Shown one piece after another: positions 5,501-10,000 of a stretch of 10,000 bases of DNA; positions within the stretch are counted from its first letter, which is position 1, and each line of letters starts with the position of its first letter. The position numbers and the translations under genes are program-made. This stretch comes from Nymphaea colorata (lineage: Eukaryota; Streptophyta; Magnoliopsida; Nymphaeales; Nymphaeaceae), in NCBI RefSeq assembly GCF_008831285.2, contig NW_022204591.1, forward strand, positions 57,501-67,500. The letters are read 5' to 3'. The notes under the pieces were generated by a model that ran no database searches, was not told the origin of the DNA, and was given only the letters and a program-made list of their open reading frames with translations.

Positions 5501-7700
5501 CACCATGTGCGAGGACGATGCGATGATCATATGCCCGTTTAGGCGGTAAGCCTTTGGGCTCATCAAAAATGGCTGGAAATTGGTCTAGGACCAATTGAAT
5601 GCTTGGTGGAATTGGTTCTTCCACCTTATCTTCAGATACCGGTACATCCGTAGCCAATGTGAGTACCCAACAAGCGGGTTGCTCATGCTGGATGGACCGC
5701 AATGCTGCCTTGGGACGCGTGGAGCTGGCGAGTCCCTGAAGAGTGATCGATTCCCCTTCTCCGTCTGGGATGAACGTCATGGCAAAGTTCTTCACATCCC
5801 AACGAATATCCTTCCAAGTTAGGAACCAAGGCATTCCTAAAATCAAGTCGACTCCGTCTAATGGAATGACTAGGCAATCCACTTTGAAGTTCTTCTTCTT
5901 GATGTTGACATCAATGCCCTTTCCTTCATGAATGCACTTGAGTCTATGACCCCCTCCCACGATTATAGTCTGTGGGCTGCTCTCATTGAGAGTGACCTTG
6001 CACTTCTCAGCGGCTTCTTCGGTTAAGAAGTTGTTGGTTGCACCGCTATCGAGCAGAATCAAAACTTTCTGGCCATTGATGCGGCCAAAAACTCTCATGG
6101 CGTTAGCCTTATGGGGATCCTGGATAGAATGTAAGGATTCAACCTCTTCAGATTTGTCTTCTCTGTTCGAGGTTTCTCCCTTCTGTGGTTCCTCAGACTC
6201 AATTTTCTTTCCTTTTCTCTTCACTTGGACTTCCTCATCAGACGAGGAACTGGAACTGGAGCTGGAGGAGGAATCGCTTTCTGAACTGGAGCTTGTCTCC
6301 GGTTCATCAACCACCACGATGTTGAATAGTGCCTTGCACTGGTGGTTCTTCTCCCACTTACCCTCACATCTAAAGCATAGGCCCTTCTTCCTATACTCCT
6401 CTATTTGTTTTGGGGTCAGGTAACGTGTTGGGAGGTCACGGCCCGGTCTTGGGTTGGGCCTATAATCGTTCCCACAGTTGTAGGGAACCAATTCCTTCCC
6501 TTGGGGACGGAATTCTCTACTTTGATTCCGAGAAGTAGAGGAGAATGAGGGTTTCTTCCTCAACTTATCCGACTTACGAGCCTTTCTTTCTCGTTTCTCT
6601 CTTTTTTCTTCTTTTCTCTCTTCAATTCTCTCCTCATACAGCCTGGCCATTGCGAAACATTCTTCTAAACTACCGAAGCGATGGATTTTCATCTCTCTTT
6701 TTATATCGCTTCGTAGTCCACCCTTGAACGACCCTATGAGGGCCTTCTCTGGCCATTGCACCATGCTGGCCAACCTCTCGAATTGCCTTTGGTAGACAGG
6801 CACGGTGGTGGTCTGGGATAAGTTCTTGAGATCCTCGTCATAATCTATGAACGTGGAGTCTCCAAACTGCAACTGCAGACTCGCTTTGTATTTTTCCCAT
6901 GTTGGGTCGGCCGTCTTATGTTCAAACCAGAGGTAGTGGGTTGTTGCTTCGCCGGTCATGTTGGCCGTGGCGATTTCAATCCATTCTTCTTGTGGTACAT
7001 GGTGACACAAGAAGAAACGTTCGGCCATGAATAGCCATTCTCGAAGATGTTCCCCATTGAACTTAGGGAAATCATATTTGACGGAAGGTGTCCGTCTTTC
7101 GTCAAAACGTGCAGGCTCTCTTCGAGTTCTCCTAGGACGAAGTGGTGTTTCGTCCTCTCCTTCAGAAAGTTCAAAAATTGGGTTCCGAATGGGCTGGCTA
7201 GTTCGTGGACCATGAGGAGTGCGATAATACTCGCTGGTTGGCTCGTTTGGATACCTGTCTGGAGGAGGTCCCATGACTCTACCTCCTTCCATACTTGTCC
7301 CAACATGTGAAATGTTGTTGGGATTAACCTCAGTGTCGGTTTGATAGCCAGGTATAACTAGCAAACCTTTTCCTTTCTGTTGATTCGGACCCTGAGTGGT
7401 CCTCTGCTCAACAACGACTTGGGCCTGGTTGTTGGCCAACTGTCTGAACATGGAGCGGATTTCATCCATTTCCTTCTGATGTTCCGTATTTTGACGTTCC
7501 ATGTCCTTCTTCCTAAAGTTTTCAACTTTGGCCATTTCGCTACGCATTTGTAGCAATTCCTTCTCTATGCTTAGAATTCTACCTAAGGCATAGTCCGGAA
7601 CTTGTCCCCTTTGAGTTGGAGGGGCATCTCCTGCTTGCTCCTGAGGAATGTCCTCAAGAACAGGCTCATCGGAGCTCACGTTCTTCTTGGATTTACCCAT
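2529..7700 (-). CDS. gag-pol: Gag-Pol polyprotein of a Ty3/gypsy chromovirus, intact, 1723 aa
   Basis: This is a single frame with no stop or frameshift, encoding all proteins for retrotransposition. Domains by approximate residue: coiled coil 40-90; Gag 205-355; K/R/E-rich stretch 357-383; zinc knuckle 442-455; acidic poly-serine linker 468-490; aspartic protease 533-645 with DSGA at 551; reverse transcriptase 726-935 with FFDD at 888-891; RNase H 1020-1145; integrase 1205-1445 (HHCC and D-D-E); GPY/F module about 1522-1545; chromodomain 1575-1625; and a basic, Gly/Ala-rich tail to 1723. The ATG at 7700 is chosen because no ATG occurs between it and the primer-binding site; the +4 base is G. 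The stop is TAA at 2529-2531. Gag and Pol are fused in one frame, so the Gag:Pol ratio must be set after translation or by RNA processing. Family identity is certain; the clade (Reina-like) is tentative. Confidence 0.98.
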   Translation of the reverse strand: MGKSKKNVSSDEPVLEDIPQEQAGDAPPTQRGQVPDYALGRILSIEKELLQMRSEMAKVENFRKKDMERQNTEHQKEMDEIRSMFRQLANNQAQVVVEQRTTQGPNQQKGKGLLVIPGYQTDTEVNPNNISHVGTSMEGGRVMGPPPDRYPNEPTSEYYRTPHGPRTSQPIRNPIFELSEGEDETPLRPRRTRREPARFDERRTPSVKYDFPKFNGEHLREWLFMAERFFLCHHVPQEEWIEIATANMTGEATTHYLWFEHKTADPTWEKYKASLQLQFGDSTFIDYDEDLKNLSQTTTVPVYQRQFERLASMVQWPEKALIGSFKGGLRSDIKREMKIHRFGSLEECFAMARLYEERIEERKEEKREKRERKARKSDKLRKKPSFSSTSRNQSREFRPQGKELVPYNCGNDYRPNPRPGRDLPTRYLTPKQIEEYRKKGLCFRCEGKWEKNHQCKALFNIVVVDEPETSSSSESDSSSSSSSSSSSDEEVQVKRKGKKIESEEPQKGETSNREDKSEEVESLHSIQDPHKANAMRVFGRINGQKVLILLDSGATNNFLTEEAAEKCKVTLNESSPQTIIVGGGHRLKCIHEGKGIDVNIKKKNFKVDCLVIPLDGVDLILGMPWFLTWKDIRWDVKNFAMTFIPDGEGESITLQGLASSTRPKAALRSIQHEQPACWVLTLATDVPVSEDKVEEPIPPSIQLVLDQFPAIFDEPKGLPPKRAYDHRIVLAHGAEPVNVRPYRYGHSQKAEIERLVKEMLESGIIRPSCSPFSSPVLLVKKKDNTWRFCIDYRALNEVTVKDRHPIPVIDELLDELAGATVFSKIDLRAGYHQIRMFEEDVLKTAFKTHDGHYEFLVMPFGLTNAPATFQRCMNDVFRAHLRDFILVFFDDILIYSKDEEQHKRHLEITLGILQEHQLFAKMSKCSFGQSSIGYLGHIVSREGVRADPEKLHAMEKWPLPKDLKGLRGFLGLTGYYRRFIQGYGIIAQPLTQMLKKGAFSWTEKSRVAFDKLKAALMTAPVLTLPDFSKTFTIETDACEVGVGAVLGQDGHPIAYMSKALTSRAKPLSTYEKELLAIVIAVEKWRPYLIGRKFIVRTDQNSLKYMLKQRVSTPTQQRWLAKLLGYDFEIEYKKGPENKAADSLSRLTEQLMTLSVVETDIWTRLAQDQHDDQSLRLIKTSVQQNPGSIPLYSVKGNLLYRKDKAVVPPNSGLRQELLQHFHDTPAAGHEEVAKTLARIKAQFWWRGIKAEVQNYVKKCIVCQREKYEAIKPPGHLNPLPIPTKSWTDVTMDFIDAMPRSEGKEAVLVVVDRLTKYSHFAPLPRLYQGPLVANVYQEYIGKLHGMPQSVVCDRDSIFLSAFWQEYMKNMGTTLNFSTAHHPQTNGQSEIVNRSLETYLRCFAGERPSTWVKYLPWAKWSYNTSLHSSTGITPYEGVYGFPPPSIPRYEGGTAEDDAVDCELRTREEVLESLKENIVKAQNRMKQVYDKGRKDREFLVGDYVWLKRLPLKQKSLMGQPYSKLLPRYYGPYPVIQKVGKAAYRLGLPRTALVHPVFHVTRLKPHQGDVPTLIEQVPDSLPTPYRILKHRYVQRQGRTRHEVLVEWEGPDRGTSWEEFGTIIHRFPSSSARGQAQGREGESVTDQFPGPVQIEAEQAEPSRRKRKASEIWTRSLQLAQVSPKEKDSAPASVAVGGAGGAAEAKTVLELGTSQGDCDSRVGLTKLVES
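2826..2978 (-). other. Chromodomain at the integrase C-terminus (about aa 1575-1625)
   Basis: After the GPY/F module comes a short domain with the chromodomain pattern: an ILKHR first strand, the HEVLVEWEG core, SWEE, then a helix ending in HRFP. In chromoviruses this module directs insertion to particular chromatin. Compared by eye with HP1, only the Trp of the three aromatic-cage positions is clearly kept; the first and third positions appear to be Pro. That is the usual state of plant group II chromodomains, so direct methyl-lysine binding of the HP1 kind should not be assumed. Confidence 0.88.
3366..4088 (-). other. Integrase core with HHCC zinc finger and D-D-E triad (about aa 1205-1445)
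   Basis: The N-terminal zinc-binding residues are H1221, H1228, C1258 and C1261 (H-X6-H-X29-C-X2-C). The catalytic triad is D1291 (in TMDFID), D1351 (in VVCDRDS) and E1387 (in TNGQSE), with spacing D-X59-D-X35-E. It catalyses 3'-end processing and strand transfer of the cDNA into host DNA. Everything needed for activity appears intact. Confidence 0.95.
4266..4643 (-). other. RNase H domain (about aa 1020-1145)
   Basis: It degrades the RNA strand of the RNA:DNA hybrid and generates the plus-strand primer at the polypurine tract. The four expected acidic residues are visible: D1036 (ETDA), E1073 (YEKELLA), D1098 (RTDQ) and D1141 (AADSLSR). The VEKWRPYLIGR and QQRWLAKLLGYDF blocks are the best clues for a Reina-like rather than Tekay- or CRM-like chromovirus, judged from memory of family motifs. 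Confidence 0.93.
4896..5525 (-). other. Reverse transcriptase domain (about aa 726-935)
   Basis: RNA- and DNA-dependent DNA polymerase that copies the element RNA from the tRNA primer. Visible motifs in order: SPVLLVKKKD, the CIDYRALN block, FSKIDLRAGYHQI with the first catalytic Asp, FLVMPFGLTNAP, the FFDDILIYS box with the other two catalytic Asp (D890, D891), and the YLGHIVS motif. No residue expected to be essential is missing. Confidence 0.96.
5766..6104 (-). other. Retropepsin-like aspartic protease (about aa 533-645)
   Basis: The active-site signature LLDSGATNNFL has its catalytic Asp at residue 551 (codon 6048-6050). The flap and second-half motif LILGMPWF lies near residue 619. The enzyme acts as a homodimer and cuts the Gag-Pol precursor into mature proteins. 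It follows the serine-rich linker and precedes RT, the standard order. Confidence 0.93.
6336..6377 (-). other. Gag zinc knuckle (aa 442-455)
   Basis: The pattern is C442-X2-C445-X7-H453-X-C455, containing a Trp between the pairs. It differs from the textbook C-X2-C-X4-H-X4-C retroviral knuckle but matches the CFRC...W...H.C form that is common in plant chromoviruses. It probably binds and packages the element RNA as part of nucleocapsid. Confidence 0.85.
6636..7088 (-). other. Retrotransposon Gag (capsid) domain (about aa 205-355)
   Basis: The stretch from KYDFPKFNGEHLREW through LYEERIEE fits the plant retrotransposon Gag family (retrotrans_gag type), with the Trp-rich start, a conserved MTGEA and W-F segment, and the F-KGGLR motif. 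It should assemble the virus-like particle in the cytoplasm. Upstream lies a charged coiled coil (about 40-90), and downstream a Lys/Arg/Glu-rich stretch and the zinc knuckle. Confidence 0.9.
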
Positions 7701-7907
7701 TGAATTCGTGAGTTAGGCACCAAGTGAAAACACGCACAAACCAAGGAATGTGGCTATTTGGAGCCAACAACAAAGGAAAATCCTAGACTAACGCACACTG
7801 AAATTGCACTGCTGAAAGCTGGATTCAAACACTCCTCGCCTGGACTGATCCGCTGACGCCGAATCTTCTTGGAACGAGTGCTTGAACTTCGATAACAGCC
7901 TCAAGAC
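7701..7907 (-). other. Untranslated leader between primer-binding site and gag
   Basis: These 207 bases hold no ATG on the element strand, so a ribosome scanning from the primer-binding site meets the gag start at 7700 first. The leader probably carries dimerisation and packaging signals, but I see no diagnostic structure. A GCTGGATTC motif at 7818 resembles the repeated motif at 1424-1975. Confidence 0.8.
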
Positions 7908-7920
7908 GGCTCTGATACCA
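7908..7920 (-). other. Primer-binding site for initiator-Met tRNA
   Basis: The element strand reads TGGTATCAGAGCC, complementary over 13 nt to the 3' end of plant initiator-methionine tRNA (GGCTCTGATACCA). It sits 2 nt inside the LTR terminus, the usual spacing. It fixes both the strand of the element and the inner edge of the 5' LTR. Minus-strand cDNA synthesis starts here. Confidence 0.95.
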
Positions 7921-8385
7921 ATTGTTAGGTCCACTCCCGCTAGGACTAGAATTTCCTAACCAAGAGCGACCTACCTTCCCAGGTCTCTTGAGTGCTACTC
8001 AAAAACCGAAAAATCCTAAGACAATTAATTACAACACTTCTACCCGGCCGGACAGACCCCGGCGCAAAAACCCTTAGGATAGGAGACTCAGGTGCGGAAT
8101 ACCCTTATTCCCAAATCCTAACTACGGGCAGACCTAAGACAAACACTACAAGGGTTGACGCGGCTTTTACAATCGTAAGCGTTACAAGAATTCACTCGTC
8201 TCACTCAACAAACCACTCAACCAAACACACAAGACGAACGAGCAAACCACGCCCAACACTAAGCAAATGGGTACGGTCGGCTCCTTGTGGTCGTGTCTCG
8301 GGCAGCTGGCCCTTGAGGTACCATGGCAGGGAGCTAGGCCGAAGCCTTGGGCTAAAACAATAACTAAAATAAACTAAATGGAATC

Positions 8386-8404
8386 CTAAAACAGAAAGCA
8401 AAAC
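8386..8404 (-). other. Candidate 3' splice acceptor in the 5' LTR
   Basis: The element strand reads a T-rich tract, TTTTGCTTTCTGTTTTAG, followed by G, which is a good plant acceptor. It lies about 465 nt upstream of the primer-binding site in the element sense. With the donor equivalent to 1109-1117, it would define an intron of about 1857 nt inside the LTR. I see no clear branch site, and the call is an inference from motifs. Confidence 0.3.
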
Positions 8405-8439
8405 ACCCTCCCCGGAATCTACAAGTGGGCTAAGGTGTT

Positions 8440-9128
8440 ACCGGCCAAGGGCTAGCTTTGGCTGAGCCGGAACAACCGCGGGGTGAAGACCAAACCCCGG
8501 GCAATGCAGCAACGGGCCGGCGTGAAGCGCGCGGCCTGGACAGCCTCCTGCTGTCGGACGGGTTGGCCGACGCTGACTGGAGCAGCAGTTTGCTGCTGAG
8601 CGGAGACGGGCGCGCGGGAAGCAGCGACAGCCGCCTGCTGTCGAGAGTGGCCAGTGGACACGTGGCCGAGAATGGCGCAGACCTGCTATCGGGCTACCTG
8701 TTGACGAGTGGCCGATAGGACGGCGAGTTATGTGCGGCGTTGGCTGGCGGACGAGGCCTGACGGTCGAGTACAGACCTACGGTAGCAGCGGCAGAGGCAA
8801 AGGCGAGTCGCTGTCGCCTTGGACGCCGAAAGAACAGCGACTAGATGTCGCCGAGGCGCTGGCGCGTTGCCTCTTGCAAACAGAAGACAGGTCGGCGAGA
8901 GAAGGCCGACTGGGCAGCCACCTGCTGCCTGGAGCCGAGAGGAGAGGGCGACCGACTGTCGCCGCTAGGCTGGACAGAAGCCGTGGACAGGACGAGGGGG
9001 GTGAAAGCCGAGTTCGGCAGTGCCTACCTGCCTATTCTCCGAATGGCTCAGCCACGGACGCCGGCAGGAAATCCGACGACGGGACGCGGCCGAGGTGCTG
9101 GCCGAGGACTGCTAGCGGTGCGCTAGCG
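8440..9128. repeat. GC-rich LTR block with decayed internal repeats
   Basis: A block markedly richer in G+C than its flanks. CTGCTGTCGG-like units start at 8548, 8593, 8635 and 8683, spaced 45, 42 and 48 bases, with weaker relatives near 8698 and 8919. GTCGCC and GGCCGA words recur throughout. It also holds two short perfect inverted repeats: AGCAGCA-GTT-TGCTGCT at 8581-8597 and GCTAGCG-GTG-CGCTAGC at 9111-9127. The spacing in multiples of three keeps long frames open on both strands, but no protein family is recognisable. Confidence 0.45.
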
Positions 9129-9594
9129 TCGCCGACTGAACCTAGTCCCTAGCTACGGCTGGGCTGGGCTTGGACTGGCGGGGCTCTAAGGGTAGGCCAG
9201 TCAGGACAAGAAGGTTCGCGCTGGGGTAGGCCGAAGGTCAAAGGGCTTAGGTTGACAAGGGAGGTTAACCTAGCTAAGAGATGGAATAGGCCGAGAGCGT
9301 GAGCTAGAGAGAAGAAGGTTAAGAATAAGCTCGGGCGTGGGACTTGGGCACTCGAGTGAACGGGGTAGATCGAGGCTGGGCTCGGTTGGAGGTAAGTGAG
9401 CTGGGTCACTCGAGCTAGGCTCGAGTCAACTAGGTTAGTCCTAGATGGGCTCGGGTTGACCGAGTTCCTAGGGCTGAGGATGAGTTAGGTCAAAGGAGCT
9501 CAAGTCAACTAAGAAGAAGTCGACTAGGTGAGCTGGGTTCGGTCAAGGTCAAACTAGGTTGGGTTTGTCTAAGACACCTAGATCGGGTTGGGGG

Positions 9595-9613
9595 CTAAGT
9601 CAAGTTGACTTAG
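9595..9613. repeat. Perfect palindrome with 9-bp arms (right LTR copy)
   Basis: This is the exact counterpart, at the 9128-base offset, of the palindrome at 467-485, with the same single-base centre and a TTGACT core in each arm. Confidence 0.75.
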
Positions 9614-10000
9614 AACTGGGCTCGAGCTAAAAGAACTACATAAGACTAGAAATACTAAGTGACTCGAGTGGGTCTCTCGAGCAAGAAGATTGTGACACGT
9701 CAAAAGATGGAGGGTCACGAAAGAGAACGGTTGAAGATAGTGGGGAACTTGGCTGGGGTGTTCTCGTGACTAAAGGAGATGAGGACACGTGTAAGATCTA
9801 CGGTGGAGAAGGGGCTGAGAGTGGGAATGAATCTAGACGTGGGAGAGGTCAGGTGCGAGTCAAAAGGGACTTGCGCTAAATTCATGGAAAAGTGGGGCAC
9901 GAAGTGGGGAAGTGGCGCGCCAAAGGGGGTCTCGCGTGGGTGAGGTGGCGAGCTGCTAGGAGCTGGTGGAAAAAGTGATATGCGACCTGGAGGGAGGCTG

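Larger units (their letters stand above)
1..10000 (-). mobile_element. Ty3/gypsy chromovirus LTR retrotransposon, near-complete, minus strand
   Basis: The whole window belongs to one retrotransposon read on the minus strand. Seen directly: a near-identical direct repeat (1-872 and 9129-10000), a 13-nt primer-binding site at 7908-7920, and one intact gag-pol frame between the repeats. Domain order Gag-PR-RT-RH-IN-chromodomain defines Ty3/gypsy rather than Ty1/copia, where integrase precedes RT, and places it among the chromoviruses. Both LTRs run off the window, so target-site duplications cannot be seen. Total length is inferred to be about 11.7-12.6 kb, depending on where the left LTR ends. 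The undamaged frame and two differences between the compared LTR parts suggest a recent, potentially active copy. Clade: the RNase H block around residues 1068-1145 and the tether region with RGFLGLTGYYRRF resemble the Reina-type group, but this is from memory of family motifs and is tentative. Confidence 0.96.
7923..10000 (-). repeat. 5' LTR (right copy), running off the window
   Basis: The inner edge is set by the terminal TGTTAGGTCC on the given strand (element-strand end GGACCTAACA) two bases from the primer-binding site. From 9129 onward it repeats 1-872. The visible part is 2078 bp, so this is a long LTR. Its composition is patchy: an A/T-balanced part near the inner edge, a GC-rich block at about 8440-9128, then the G/A-rich part shared with the left end. 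I find no convincing TATA box in the visible part, so the promoter probably lies beyond the window, in the region equivalent to 873-2230. The open frames 7992-8363, 8458-8718 and 8730-9152 (all plus) show no recognisable domain. Confidence 0.95.

Noticed and set aside
7992-8363. 123-codon plus-strand frame near the LTR inner edge
   Set aside because: Antisense to the element, inside the LTR, with no recognisable domain or codon signature.
8458-9152. Two plus-strand frames (8458-8718 and 8730-9152) in the GC-rich block, considered as a captured host gene
   Set aside because: High GC content lengthens random frames. The translations are repeat-derived and match no family I know, and the frames run antisense to the element.

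Overview
The window lies almost wholly inside one long-terminal-repeat (LTR) retrotransposon of the Ty3/gypsy superfamily (Metaviridae, chromovirus branch), inserted on the minus strand. The host is very probably a land plant. The primer-binding site matches the 3' end of plant initiator-methionine tRNA, and the polyprotein ends in a chromodomain after an integrase of plant chromovirus type. I cannot name the species. No host gene, tRNA, rRNA or CRISPR array is visible.

Layout in element order, which runs right to left on the given strand: 5' LTR from beyond 10000 down to 7923; a 2-nt spacer and the primer-binding site at 7920-7908; an untranslated leader at 7907-7701 with no upstream AUG; one uninterrupted gag-pol frame of 1723 codons at 7700-2529; a 3' region of unresolved extent; and the 3' LTR, which continues past position 1. 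The stretch 1-872 is repeated at 9129-10000 with a constant offset of 9128. By eye I find only two substitutions and no indels, so the insertion is young. Neither outer end nor the target-site duplication is inside the window. The inner edge of the left LTR lies somewhere in 873-2528.

The polyprotein carries, in order, an N-terminal coiled coil, Gag, a zinc knuckle, an acidic poly-serine linker, aspartic protease, reverse transcriptase, RNase H, integrase with a GPY/F module, a chromodomain, and an unusually long basic/low-complexity tail. All catalytic residues I looked for are present, so the element looks autonomous. Gag packages the RNA, protease matures the polyprotein, RT/RNase H copies the RNA from the tRNA primer, and integrase with its chromodomain inserts the cDNA.

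The unusual part is the LTR. It is at least 2078 bp, probably about 2.6-3.4 kb, while the RT/RNase H motifs look more like the Reina-type chromoviruses, which normally have short LTRs. The LTR holds a dense cluster of W-box cores, several G-boxes, a run of CTCGAG motifs, a GC-rich block with a decayed 42-48 bp period, a perfect 9-bp-arm palindrome, and a consensus splice donor with a plausible acceptor that would remove about 1.86 kb of leader. These LTR observations are the main material for a second look.
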